The notes beneath the pieces are model-generated. The model searched no databases. It worked only from the letters and a program-made list of their open reading frames with translations, and was not told the DNA's origin. From a bacterium (lineage in GTDB: Bacteria > Armatimonadota > Zipacnadia > Zipacnadales > UBA11051): a stretch of DNA of 64,000 nucleotides. This document shows positions 51,904 to 60,871 of this stretch, in pieces. The position numbers and the translations under genes were made by a program. Position 1 is the stretch's first letter. Each line of letters starts with the position of its first letter. Location of the stretch: NCBI GenBank assembly GCA_030604405.1, contig JAUVVY010000002.1:1-64000 (forward strand), given 5' to 3'.

Positions 51904-53208
51904 ATGACCGCAAGGGACAAGCTCGCCATAAACGGCGGCTCGAAGGCCGTCCGGACTGCCCCGGGCGACATCTTCACCTGGCCGATCATCACAAAAGAGG
52001 ACGAAGACGCCGTACTCGAAGTGCTGCGCCGTGGTGGCATGTCGGGGACCGATGTCACCGTCGAGCTTGAGCGGGAGTTCGCCGACTGGCACGGGATGCA
52101 GTATGCGCTTGGACACAGTACCGGCACCGCCGCTTTGCAAGCAGCAATGTGGGGAATAGGGCTGGGGGTCGGTGACGAACTCATCGCCCCCAGCATGACT
52201 TATTGGGCCTCAGCACTGCCCGCCTTCAGCCTCCAGGCCACGGTGGTCTTCGCCGAGGTCGAAGCCGATACTCTGTGCCTGGATCCCGATGACATCGAGC
52301 GCCATATCACCGATCGGACCAGGGCGATAATGGTCACACATCTGCGCGGCTACCCGGCGCCGATGGATCGGATCGTGCCGGTGGCGCGCAAGCATGACCT
52401 CAAGATCATCGAGGACTTCTCGCAAGCGCAGGGCTCGCACCACAAGGGCCAACTCGTAGGCACGTTTGGCGATGTCGGGGCATGTTCGCTGATGTCGGGC
52501 AAGTCGCTGGCGGCCGGCGAGGCCGGGATGCTGATTACCAATGACCGGCGGATCTGGGAGCGTGCCATCGTCTGGGGCCATCGCGAGCGCACCGCCGCTA
52601 CCCGCTGGACTGGAGAATTGCAGGAGAAATACATCACCGACCCGGAACTGGTGCCTTATGCCGGCTATCCCTGGGGCGGTTACAAGTACAGGACGCATCA
52701 GCTTTCCTCGGCTGTCGGCAGAGTCCAGCTTAAGTATTACGGCGAGCGTATGGCCGACATTGACAAAGCCATGACCTACTTCTGGAACCTGCTCGAAGAG
52801 ATTCCGGGCATCCGCGCGCACCGTCCTCCAAGAGATGAAGGCAGCGATATGGGCGGCTGGTTCGGAGCCCGTGGCCTCTACGTGGCGGAGGAACTGGGCG
52901 GAGCCTCCGTGGACAGGTTCTGCGAGGCCGTCAGGGCCGAGGGAGTTCAGGCGGCAGCACCGCACAGGCGGCCAATGCTGCACCTGCACCCGCTTTTTAA
53001 TGAGGCGGATATCTACGGGCACGGCAAGCCCACGCGTATCGCTAATTCCGACCGCGATATGCGCCAGCCCGAGGGCAGCCTGCCCGTAACAGAAGGGCTG
53101 TATGACCGCGTGCTGGGGGTGCCGTGGTTTAAGCACTTCGATAAGACCATCATCGAAGAGCACGCGCTGGCGTTTTACAAAGTTGCCGAGAACTCCGACC
53201 AGCTCTGA
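51904..53208 (+). CDS. DegT/DnrJ/EryC1 aminotransferase, tandem copy 2
   Basis: 434 residues from ATG 51904. The start lies 20 bases after the previous stop and has no strong Shine-Dalgarno sequence, so coupling is likely. It is the most divergent copy: the strand before the cofactor Asp reads MVTHLRGYPAPMDRIVPVARKHDLKIIEDFSQAQGSHHKG in place of VPVH-CGYPADMDPI-EIAEKH. The Lys motif is SLMSGKSLAAGEAGM. The C-terminal IYGHGKPTRIANSDRDMRQPEGSLPVTEG is kept. The changes sit in the sugar/cofactor pocket region, so the substrate may differ (inference). Catalytic residues are retained. Confidence 0.9.
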   Translation: MTARDKLAINGGSKAVRTAPGDIFTWPIITKEDEDAVLEVLRRGGMSGTDVTVELEREFADWHGMQYALGHSTGTAALQAAMWGIGLGVGDELIAPSMTYWASALPAFSLQATVVFAEVEADTLCLDPDDIERHITDRTRAIMVTHLRGYPAPMDRIVPVARKHDLKIIEDFSQAQGSHHKGQLVGTFGDVGACSLMSGKSLAAGEAGMLITNDRRIWERAIVWGHRERTAATRWTGELQEKYITDPELVPYAGYPWGGYKYRTHQLSSAVGRVQLKYYGERMADIDKAMTYFWNLLEEIPGIRAHRPPRDEGSDMGGWFGARGLYVAEELGGASVDRFCEAVRAEGVQAAAPHRRPMLHLHPLFNEADIYGHGKPTRIANSDRDMRQPEGSLPVTEGLYDRVLGVPWFKHFDKTIIEEHALAFYKVAENSDQL

Positions 53209-53246
53209 CGCACAGAGTTGAGAGTGTCATCTGAGGAGCGATACTA

Positions 53247-54545
53247 ATGGCAGAGACTACGCAGCTTGCCATACTTGGCGGCCCTAAGGCTGTCAGCCTC
53301 GATCAGCGCGGCATCACCGGCTGGCCGATCATCACCGACGAGGACGAAGAAGCCGTGCTCGAGGTGCTCAGGCGTGGCGCGATGTCGGGTACGGATGTTA
53401 CCAGGGAATTCGAAGACGACATCGCACAGTGGCATGGCGTGAAGTACGCGCTGGGCCATAGCAGCGGCACTGCTGCTCTGCAAGCGGCGATGTGGGCTTG
53501 TGGCGTCGGCATAGGCGATGAGATCATCGCGCCTTCCTACACGTACTGGGCCTCCGCCTTGCCCGTCTTCAGCCTCCAGGGCACGATTGTCTTTGCCGAC
53601 ATCCATCCTGACAACCTGACCATAGATCCCGCCGACATCGAGCACCGTGTCACAGAGCGGACCAAGGCCATCGTTCCCGTACACATGGGTGGCTACCCCT
53701 GCGACATGGACCCGATCATGGAGATAGCCGAGAAGTATGATATCAAGGTCATCGAGGACGTATCCGTCGCCCAGGGCGGCCTGTACAAGGGCAGGCTGCT
53801 GGGGACGATCGGGCATGTCGGGGCCTTCTCCATCATGTCGGGCAAGGCGCTGGCTACCGGGGAGGCCGGCATGCTCATCACCAACGACCGCTACATCTAC
53901 GAGAAAGCCACCGTATGGGGACACTATGCGCGCACCACCACCACGCGCTGGTCCGGTGAGACCGGCGAGCAGACGATCACTGCTCCCGACCTGACACCGT
54001 TCGTGGGGCTGCCGTGGGGTGGCTGCAAATACCGCATGCACCAGTTGTCATCGGCGGTAGGGCGCGTGCAGCTTAAGTACTTCAAGCAGCGCCTGGGGGA
54101 GATGCGGGAGGCCATGAGCTACTTCTGGGATCTGCTGGAGGGCTGCGGTGGCTTACAGGTGAGCAGGCCCGCCAAGGCTTCGGGAAGCGTGATGGGTGGA
54201 TGCTGCGGTCCGGGTGGCATATACAAAGCTGACGAGCTGGGCGGCCTGCCGATCCAGAGGTTCTGCGAGGCAGTCGCAGCAGAGGGCTCGGCATCCGGCA
54301 CCTGGAGTGAGCCCCTGCACTTGCATCCATTGTTGAACGATGCCGATATCTACGGGCACGGCAAACCGACGCGCAACGCCAACTCCGACCGCGATCTGCG
54401 CCAGCCGGTGGGAAGTCTGCCGGTTACTGAATCGGCCGGTGAGCGTGTTTTCGGCAGCCCCTGGTTCAAGCACTACTGGCCGGAGATCATCGAGGAGCAC
54501 GCGGCCGCATTCCGCAAAGTCGCCGAAAACGCCGATCGACTCTGA
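53247..54545 (+). CDS. DegT/DnrJ/EryC1 aminotransferase, tandem copy 3
   Basis: 432 residues from ATG 53247, preceded by GAGGAG. Cofactor motifs: VIEDVSVAQGGLYKG (Asp) and FSIMSGKALATGEAGMLI (Lys). It lacks the YxAxRG of copies 1 and 4 and has VMGGCCGPGGIYKADELGG instead. Its tail has IYGHGKPTRNANSDRDLRQPVGSLPVTE. It is closest to copy 4, with which it shares the start LAILGGPKAVxLDQxGITGWPI and the upstream leader sequence. Confidence 0.9.
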   Translation: MAETTQLAILGGPKAVSLDQRGITGWPIITDEDEEAVLEVLRRGAMSGTDVTREFEDDIAQWHGVKYALGHSSGTAALQAAMWACGVGIGDEIIAPSYTYWASALPVFSLQGTIVFADIHPDNLTIDPADIEHRVTERTKAIVPVHMGGYPCDMDPIMEIAEKYDIKVIEDVSVAQGGLYKGRLLGTIGHVGAFSIMSGKALATGEAGMLITNDRYIYEKATVWGHYARTTTTRWSGETGEQTITAPDLTPFVGLPWGGCKYRMHQLSSAVGRVQLKYFKQRLGEMREAMSYFWDLLEGCGGLQVSRPAKASGSVMGGCCGPGGIYKADELGGLPIQRFCEAVAAEGSASGTWSEPLHLHPLLNDADIYGHGKPTRNANSDRDLRQPVGSLPVTESAGERVFGSPWFKHYWPEIIEEHAAAFRKVAENADRL

Positions 54546-54583
54546 CGCAGAGAGTTGAGAGTGTCACCAGAGGAGCGATACTG

Positions 54584-55888
54584 ATGGGAGAAGGTTCGAA
54601 GCTTGCTATACTTGGCGGCCCGAAAGCCGTTACGCTGGACCAGAAGGGCATCACTGGCTGGCCGATCGTCACCGAGGAGGACGAGGAGGCCGTGCTTGAA
54701 GTGCTCCGACGCGGTGCGATGTCGGGCAGAGATGTCACGATGCAGTTTGAACAAGAGTATGCGGACTGGCACGGTACGAAATATGCTCTGGGCCACAGCA
54801 GTGGCACGGCGGCTCTGCAGGCGGCGATGTGGGCCTGTGGGGTCGGTGTGGGCGATGAGATTATCAGCCCAAGCCTGACTTATTGGGCGTCGGCGCTGCC
54901 GGTATTCGGCCTGCAGGGCACCGTAGTGTTCGCCGATGTGCATCCCGACACCCTCACCATTGACCCCGGAGATATCGAACACCGCATCACTCAGCGCACC
55001 AAGGCGATTGTCCCGGTACACCTGGGCGGACACCCGGCCGACATGGACCCGATAATGGACATCGCCGAGAAACATGACATCAAGGTGATCGAGGATGTCT
55101 CTCACGCCCATGGGGCTCTGTACAAGGGGCGGCTGGTTGGCGCAATTGGTCATGTCGCATGTTTCTCCATTATGTCGGGCAAGGCGCTGGCGACCGGCGA
55201 AGGCGGGATGCTGACAACAAGCGACAGGTATATCTGGGAGAAGGCTACCGCGTGGGGGCACTACGGCCGCACCAGAGCCACCCAGTGGACCGGCGAATTG
55301 GAGGAGCAGATCATCACCGCGCCCGACCTGACGCCCTTCGTGGGAATGCCCTGGGGTGGTTACAAGTACCGGATGCATCAGCTTACCTCTGCAATGGGCA
55401 GAGTGCAACTCAAGCACTACAAAGAGCGCATGGCAGAGATCCAGCAGGCCATGAATTACTTCTGGGATCTGCTCGAGGGCGTGCCTGGTTTGCAGGCTCA
55501 CAGACCGCCGCAGAATTCTGGCAGTACGATGGGCGGCTGGTACGCCCCACGCGGGATTTATAATTCGGAAAAGCTTGGCGGCCTGCACCTCCACAGATTC
55601 GCCGAAGCTGTGGCTGCCGAAGGTGCCACTTGCGGCGCAGGCAGCCGCCGCAGGCTGCACCTGCACCCGCTGTTCAATGAGGCGGATATCTACGGACACG
55701 GCAAACCGACGCGGATTGCCAATTCCGACCGCGACCTGCGCCAGCCGGAGGGCAGCCTGCCGGTCACCGAGGCAGAAGGCGACCGGGTCTATAACATCCC
55801 GTGGTTCAAGCACTACTGGCCAAAGATTATCGAGGAACACGCAGCAGCCTACAGGAAGGTGGCCGAGAACGCCGACCAGCTTCTGTAG
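54584..55888 (+). CDS. DegT/DnrJ/EryC1 aminotransferase, tandem copy 4
   Basis: 434 residues from ATG 54584, preceded by AGAGGAG. Motifs: VIEDVSHAHGALYKG and FSIMSGKALATGEGGMLT. It combines features of copy 1 (STMGGWYAPRGIYNSEKL) and copy 3 (LAILGGPKAVTLDQKGITGWPI). The 35 bases before this ATG are nearly the same as those before copy 3, so gene and leader were duplicated together. A terminator closes the array at 55921-55951. Confidence 0.9.
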   Translation: MGEGSKLAILGGPKAVTLDQKGITGWPIVTEEDEEAVLEVLRRGAMSGRDVTMQFEQEYADWHGTKYALGHSSGTAALQAAMWACGVGVGDEIISPSLTYWASALPVFGLQGTVVFADVHPDTLTIDPGDIEHRITQRTKAIVPVHLGGHPADMDPIMDIAEKHDIKVIEDVSHAHGALYKGRLVGAIGHVACFSIMSGKALATGEGGMLTTSDRYIWEKATAWGHYGRTRATQWTGELEEQIITAPDLTPFVGMPWGGYKYRMHQLTSAMGRVQLKHYKERMAEIQQAMNYFWDLLEGVPGLQAHRPPQNSGSTMGGWYAPRGIYNSEKLGGLHLHRFAEAVAAEGATCGAGSRRRLHLHPLFNEADIYGHGKPTRIANSDRDLRQPEGSLPVTEAEGDRVYNIPWFKHYWPKIIEEHAAAYRKVAENADQLL

Positions 55889-55920
55889 CGTGTCGCGTGC
55901 ATCGCAGCCTGAGAGAAAAC

Positions 55921-55951
55921 AAGCGGCGGGGGCAACTGGCCCTCGCCGCTT
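55921..55951 (+). terminator. Terminator of the aminotransferase array
   Basis: AAGCGGCGGGGGC (55921-55933) pairs with the segment ending CGCCGCTT (55939-55951) in a 13-bp stem with one mismatch and a 5-base loop. A moderately T-rich stretch (TGGTCTTGTG) follows. It also lies ahead of the convergent gene ending at 55979. Confidence 0.75.
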
Positions 55952-55978
55952 GGTCTTGTGTCCTCACGAATTGCCCGC

Positions 55979-56416
55979 TCATGGAGTGGGTGGTTTGGGG
56001 TTTACCGTGACGATCGCATGTGGCGACTCCTTGCCGTCCGCCGTCACTGTGTATGTGTGGATTTCGTAGCGAAGCGGGCGCTGTTCCCAGAAGAACGCTC
56101 GCGGGGTGGATATCAATAGTGCGAAAGTTCCATCAGGGTTGACCTTGTGACGGTGGCCTGGGATCGTTCTGTAGTATTTGCTGCCATCCAGCGTATCATA
56201 GATCTGGGTTTGGATCACAACAAGCGATCCGAGCGCAGCCGCGCCGACGACCAGAGTACTGGGGCCGATGAGGTCGCCTTTCTGGGGACTTTTGACGATT
56301 GGCGCCTCGCCCTTGGCAGGCAGCTTAGTTGTCGGTTGACTGGTCTGGGCCGCACATACGGCGGCTAACATAGCCAGTGCAATGCAGGTGGCCAGCACAA
56401 TAGAATGTGTTCTCAC
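55979..56416 (-). CDS. Secreted Ig-like-domain protein
   Basis: 145 residues, GTG start with GAGGAGG upstream. A signal peptide (IVLATCIALAMLAAVCAA) precedes a linker, then a single beta-sandwich (about 45-145): SPQKGDLIGPSTLVVGAAALGSLVVIQTQIYDTLDG...GHRHKVNPDGTFALLISTP...LRYEIHTYTVTADGKESPHAIVTV. The domain repeats in the next gene upstream (56493). It is the last gene of the VWA cluster on the minus strand. No enzymatic motif; an adhesion or surface-display role is possible. Confidence 0.7.
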   Translation of the reverse strand: MRTHSIVLATCIALAMLAAVCAAQTSQPTTKLPAKGEAPIVKSPQKGDLIGPSTLVVGAAALGSLVVIQTQIYDTLDGSKYYRTIPGHRHKVNPDGTFALLISTPRAFFWEQRPLRYEIHTYTVTADGKESPHAIVTVNPKPPTP

Positions 56417-56492
56417 GTTTGGTGTCCTCCTCTCTAAAGACTTCAGGTGTCAATAATTCCACAGTGCGACGTTTGAGTTGCCCGGACGCAAC

Positions 56493-57143
56493 TTAAGGTG
56501 TCGGCGATCTCTGCTGCACGGTGATGATGGCGTGCGGTGACTTGCCGCCATCGCGCGTGACAGTGAAGACATGGATCTCGTAGCGCAGTGGGCGCTTCTC
56601 GCCAAACGATATCAGGGGGGTGGCGATCAGCAGTTCGAAACTGCCGTCCGGCTTGGGCGCATGGCGATGGCCGGGGACCATCTTAATGAACTGGCCGTCG
56701 AGCTGGTCATAGACCTCCGTCTGGATTACGACAACCGAGTTCGGCTGGGCCCTGCCGATGACCAGGGTGCTTGGCCCGACCTGTTCACCGTTGCTGGGGC
56801 TAGCGACCTGCGGCATGTCCCCATAGGCGGAAGTCTGGCCTGTCGCTGCGCCGGCCATTGCCGCGGTGAGTTGGCCGCTGTCGGCGGCCGCGAAGTACGC
56901 CCCGCCGCCAATCTGGGAGATTTCTTGCAGATACCTTTCGGCTTCCGAGCCCGCGGTCAAATCAAACCCAACAGTGTTGATGCTGAGCCTCATCGAGCTG
57001 TTGCTGACTGCCTGCTGCGCCTCCTGGAGGGCCTGCTCAACCGTCTCGCCCTCGGTGGTCAGGTCTATGATTTCGGCCGCGCAGACCGCAGTGATCAAAA
57101 GCAGTGCGAGAAATGAGATCAGAAATCGTGTTGGCACTCTCAT
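56493..57143 (-). CDS. Secreted protein with the C-terminal half of a VWA domain plus Ig-like domain
   Basis: 216 residues from ATG 57143 (GGAGG upstream). After the signal peptide the mature part opens at what is strand 4 of a VWA fold: IIDLTTEGETVEQALQEAQQAVSNSSMRLSINTVGFDLTAGSEAERYLQEISQIGGGAYFAAADSGQLTAAM. This corresponds to the 'LTDGE...INTIGF...GGxYFxA' end of VWA domains; the DxSxS metal site is absent. An Ig-like domain like that at 55979-56416 follows. The two upstream VWA proteins lack exactly this end. It may complement them or be a remnant. Confidence 0.7.
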   Translation of the reverse strand: MRVPTRFLISFLALLLITAVCAAEIIDLTTEGETVEQALQEAQQAVSNSSMRLSINTVGFDLTAGSEAERYLQEISQIGGGAYFAAADSGQLTAAMAGAATGQTSAYGDMPQVASPSNGEQVGPSTLVIGRAQPNSVVVIQTEVYDQLDGQFIKMVPGHRHAPKPDGSFELLIATPLISFGEKRPLRYEIHVFTVTRDGGKSPHAIITVQQRSPTP

Positions 57144-57222
57144 AGTTGCTGTCAACCTCCACACACTTGTTGTTCGTTTACGATCGACCTCAAACCGAGC
57201 GGCGTGCCTCAGTGGCAGTCGC

Positions 57223-59055
57223 TCATTGGCGGCCTCTCATTTGCGCCTCCTGCACCTGCTGGAACATCCTATGCAGGCTGGCGCTGGCCTCCTCCTGCCT
57301 GATGCCACCGTGTTGAGGGCAGTTATCCTGGCCATCGCACAGGATGATGAGCCGGCCCTTTTTCCCCTGGCCTTTGGTAGTCAGGTAAGTGAGGGCCTTG
57401 TACTTTGAGTAGGTGAGCGGCGTGTCACCTCCGGCGCTAAGTCTGTCCGCGGCGCTCTTGAGCTCCTCCGCGTCCATGGTGAAGTCGCAGTGGACTTTGA
57501 CGCTGCAAGCACCGTAAGCCACCAGGCACCACTCGGTCTTGCCGTCATCGGTCTGGTCCACGGCGGTCTTGACGGCTGCCTTGGCTGCGTCCAGCTTGCT
57601 GCCCCCCATACTGCCGCTGCAGTCCACCAGGAAAAGGAGGGACAACTCCGGCTGCTTGCCAACCTTTCCCGTCCATTTCGCCTCCACCACCATATCCTGG
57701 TTCGGCCATCCATATAGTTTCTTGGTGCGCTTGTCGGCAAATGCGAGCCGCAGGTCCACTTCGTAGGGCCCCGGCTTGCTGGCGTCAAAGGGGAACTTGA
57801 TGTAGGCTGTCCCCGCCTTGCCTTTGTTCCAGCTTTCCGCCTGGGCAATCACGCCGGTGCTGGTCTGACCGGCCTGAGCCAATTGGGGCCGAACGAGGAT
57901 GATCGGCGCCCACTTGCCGTCGGCGGGCCAGTTCGCCAGTTCGTTGCCGTCTTTGTCGCGCACCTCAAGAAAGCTGAGCATAGACTCAATGGTAGGGTTC
58001 CCCGGCCACGCTTTGGTAGTGTCGAAAGTGCTGCCGATGAGGCCGCCGGTGTCCAGGTCTCTCTCCGGCTGGATGACCAGATGTGCTGGATTCGCGGCCC
58101 AGTCGTTGAAAAACCCCACTGAATCCGAGATGGCGCGTGAGATTGCCCTATCCCACTGCTGACAGAACAGCTTGAAAAGACGAAAATCGTTGACCGTGTA
58201 GTTAACCACAAGACGCCCCGTGGTCTCGCCGGCGTTGCGGTCTGGGAGCTCCAACTGCACATCATCGATGAGCAGCGGCTTCATCAGTAAGTCGTACTCC
58301 TGCCGCGTCGGCGGCGTCCCCTTCAATACACGGCTGAAAACTGCCCCCCGCCACGCGCTCTGATTGTGAACGTTCACAAACCACTGAGTGCATTGTCCCA
58401 TCAGCACGGCGGATTTCGTCAGGTCGGTGGTGAACGCCACCGGGGTCAATTGGGTTGGTCGCCAGTATACGGGGTTACTCGGGAAAGTTTCCCGAAAGGC
58501 CGCGCAGATCAGGTTTGCCGGCACAGCTCCAGACCTGACGACATAGCGCTCAAGATTGGAGGCCTTGCGCAGGACGTGTTCACACTCCACCAGTTCCAGG
58601 CGCTTATGGCGGACCTCAAAGTCGTGCCCCCCGCCAAAGTACCCGCCGAATTCGTTTACCAGCGGGTGTATCACACAGTCGGTGCAATAGTGCGTCAACC
58701 ATCCCAGAGCGAAGGCGGTGCCGGCGTCGCGACGCGACGAGAACCACGACGCCTGCGCCTGCTTCAGCATGTTCGTGATGAGTTGGCCAGTGCGTTCATA
58801 GTGAGCCTCTGTGCCAGGATGTCCCAGTCCAAAGGCTTCCGCTACCAGATACGTGGTCAGAGCAATGTCGGGTCCGGTCGTCCCGGCCAGGTAGGCATCC
58901 ATATTGGCATTGCAGATGTCCTTCACTGACTGCGGCGCTTGATCCAACGCCCGCAGAGCCACGTATACGTGCCCGGGGGCCTGGCTGGCCTGGCCTGCGC
59001 TCACTACCATCGTAGCGATCACGATGACCATGACCGGAAGCAGAAACCTGTTCAT
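57223..59055 (-). CDS. Secreted zinc-phospholipase C-like protein fused to a VWA domain
   Basis: About 610 residues from ATG 59055 (GGAGGAG upstream). Signal peptide, then a domain like Zn-dependent phospholipase C/S1-P1 nuclease (about 30-180): GHVYVALRAL, NMDAYLAGTTGPDIALT, HYERTGQLITNM, TAFALGWLTHYCTDCVIHPLVNEFGG. The HYCTD..IHP stretch supplies the expected His/Asp zinc ligands. A middle part is unassigned. The VWA domain (470-610) has the MIDAS motif DCSGS at 478-482 and the Thr in GGDTPLTYS, but stops soon after LIILCDGQDN. Upstream is a second VWA protein. Membrane lipid or surface binding is possible. Confidence 0.75.
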   Translation of the reverse strand: MNRFLLPVMVIVIATMVVSAGQASQAPGHVYVALRALDQAPQSVKDICNANMDAYLAGTTGPDIALTTYLVAEAFGLGHPGTEAHYERTGQLITNMLKQAQASWFSSRRDAGTAFALGWLTHYCTDCVIHPLVNEFGGYFGGGHDFEVRHKRLELVECEHVLRKASNLERYVVRSGAVPANLICAAFRETFPSNPVYWRPTQLTPVAFTTDLTKSAVLMGQCTQWFVNVHNQSAWRGAVFSRVLKGTPPTRQEYDLLMKPLLIDDVQLELPDRNAGETTGRLVVNYTVNDFRLFKLFCQQWDRAISRAISDSVGFFNDWAANPAHLVIQPERDLDTGGLIGSTFDTTKAWPGNPTIESMLSFLEVRDKDGNELANWPADGKWAPIILVRPQLAQAGQTSTGVIAQAESWNKGKAGTAYIKFPFDASKPGPYEVDLRLAFADKRTKKLYGWPNQDMVVEAKWTGKVGKQPELSLLFLVDCSGSMGGSKLDAAKAAVKTAVDQTDDGKTEWCLVAYGACSVKVHCDFTMDAEELKSAADRLSAGGDTPLTYSKYKALTYLTTKGQGKKGRLIILCDGQDNCPQHGGIRQEEASASLHRMFQQVQEAQMRGRQ

Positions 59056-59196
59056 TCGATCTCCTCCGACGCGAGTTGTGCCCCTCTTTAGCACCAAATA
59101 CACCCGGTACAGTCTCTTCGACATTCTGCTCGCATTGCGACGGACTCGGGGTGGCGCTTGGGGCGCTGTGTTCCAGCTATGAGACGTGCGCCCTGG

Positions 59197-60582
59197 TCAT
59201 GGCTGCTGAACGGGCGCAGCCAGATTCTGGGTGCTGATGATACTGCGCAGGCCGGCCGCGGCTTCAGTGCGGCCACCGCCCTGACGCGTTTGAGAATTGT
59301 TCTCACCATCGCAAAGCACGATCAGCCGCCCGGTCTTGCCGTGACCGTTCTTGACCAGGTAAGCTGTGGCCTTGTATATCGAGTAGGTAAGCGGCGTGTC
59401 GCCGTTTGCGTTAAGACTGGCGGCCGCCGCCTGAACCGCCGCTGCATCGCTAGTGAATGCCACCACCTGCCAACATGTGGAGGCGCCTCCGAAGCCCATC
59501 AACGCCCATTCGGTCTTGCCGTCGTTGCTCTGATTCACCGAGTTGATTACGGCCTGCTTGGCTGCCTCGATCTTGGATCCGCCCATGCTTCCGCTGCAGT
59601 CAACCAGGAACAGGATCGAGAGCTCGACATTGCCGACTTGCGTCGGCTGCTGAGGCTGCGTCGGCTGCTGAGGCTGCGTGGGTGGCTGGGCTGGTTCGCC
59701 GGCCGGTATCTGGGCCCACATGGCGCGTTGATCTGCGATCTCCTGGGTGAGGGTAGCTCTGGCTAGATCGAGCTGCTGGTTGATGAGGTTGGTCTGTTCT
59801 GCCGGCGACAGCGACTTGTTGGCTGCGCTCTTACCCAGGTCAACGATATTGCTCACGACAGTGGCAATGGCGTCACTGACGTAATTCGCCCCGTGGGTAG
59901 CAAAGCCCGTGCAGTAATCGGCAATTATGCCAATAAGACCGGCGGAGAGGCCTTTCGCGGCGATCTCGGTCTTCTTCAGTTCGAGGACGGCGATCATCTG
60001 CCCAAGCTTTTCCACGGCTGCGGCGCCTTCGTTGATTTTGGTGATGTCTTCGGGCTTCAGCTTGTTCGTGTTTTGTGCGACGAACTGGTCTTTGTCATCC
60101 AGAAATTGAAAGACCTCTGGGGGCGTGTGTGTGCGCTGGGCGTTCTTGCTCACCTCGTCCCAGCCGTCAACGCCGTTCTGGTATTGGACAATACGTTCTG
60201 TCAGTTCAGGTCCCCAGTCAGCGGGCCTATTCTGCGAATACCCAAGCATGCCACCCATCGAGGTGCTGCCGTAAACCTCGTTCATCTGGGCGCGCTGCGC
60301 CGCGGGCATTTTCTCCCACAGGTACATTTTCTGCATCTGGGTCAAGTCCTTGACGAAGACATCGTGGTCGGCCCACTTTACCATCATCTTCTGGCTATAG
60401 CCGCCGATCCACCAGCCTTCGAGGTGGAAGTTAATCTCGCCGCTGAGCATCCACGCCTCGATTCCTGGGTATGTGGGTATGTCATCGGGAGCCGCCCCGA
60501 TAGTAGCAGCGGGCTGGGAGAATACTACGGCGGGGAGAAGCAGGCTCAGTACGGCAACAAGAACCAAGATCCGCTCGCTCAC
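59197..60582 (-). CDS. Secreted von Willebrand A-domain protein
   Basis: 461 residues, GTG start. Signal peptide (ILVLVAVLSLLLPAVVFSQ), then a helical domain of about 290 residues with no clear relatives, a Pro/Gln/Thr-rich hinge (TQPQQP repeats) and a VWA domain from about 316: SILFLVDCSGSMGGSKIEAAKQAV with DCSGS of the MIDAS, WALMGFGGASTCWQ, and NANGDTPLTYSIYKATAYL. It stops soon after LIVLCDGENNS, like the neighbour's VWA. It is the first gene of the minus-strand cluster. VWA domains bind protein ligands through a metal. Confidence 0.8.
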   Translation of the reverse strand: MSERILVLVAVLSLLLPAVVFSQPAATIGAAPDDIPTYPGIEAWMLSGEINFHLEGWWIGGYSQKMMVKWADHDVFVKDLTQMQKMYLWEKMPAAQRAQMNEVYGSTSMGGMLGYSQNRPADWGPELTERIVQYQNGVDGWDEVSKNAQRTHTPPEVFQFLDDKDQFVAQNTNKLKPEDITKINEGAAAVEKLGQMIAVLELKKTEIAAKGLSAGLIGIIADYCTGFATHGANYVSDAIATVVSNIVDLGKSAANKSLSPAEQTNLINQQLDLARATLTQEIADQRAMWAQIPAGEPAQPPTQPQQPTQPQQPTQVGNVELSILFLVDCSGSMGGSKIEAAKQAVINSVNQSNDGKTEWALMGFGGASTCWQVVAFTSDAAAVQAAAASLNANGDTPLTYSIYKATAYLVKNGHGKTGRLIVLCDGENNSQTRQGGGRTEAAAGLRSIISTQNLAAPVQQP

Positions 60583-60871
60583 CTTCCACGCCCCTTTCTA
60601 TGAACGCTGTAATCCGACGCTGCGGGGTGCGACACTTCCTGCCAGTATATATGAAGCCACTGACATTGGTCAACCGCTTCGGCAGTTGCTGTCCGAGGGC
60701 AACAGCAAGCGCCGGAACCTAGCGACGAGGCGCTCACCGATACAGGCGTTGCTGCGACAGGGCTTGCCAACAGAGCCGTATTGTTGCACAATGGCCGCAG
60801 GATAGTTCGCCCATGAGGCGAAATTGCACGTAGCCTGGAGTTGGTGTCGGTTTTCTGGGAGGGATGTTTCT

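Noticed and set aside
50583-55840. Long open frames antisense to all four aminotransferases (up to 455 codons)
   Set aside because: They recur at matching places opposite each copy, have no Shine-Dalgarno sequence or recognisable motif, and are explained by codon bias of the real genes.
59640-59695. Short tandem TGAGGCTG-CGT-type DNA repeat, at first suspected as a repeat array or CRISPR-like element
   Set aside because: It encodes the TQPQQP hinge of the secreted VWA protein; there are no spacers.
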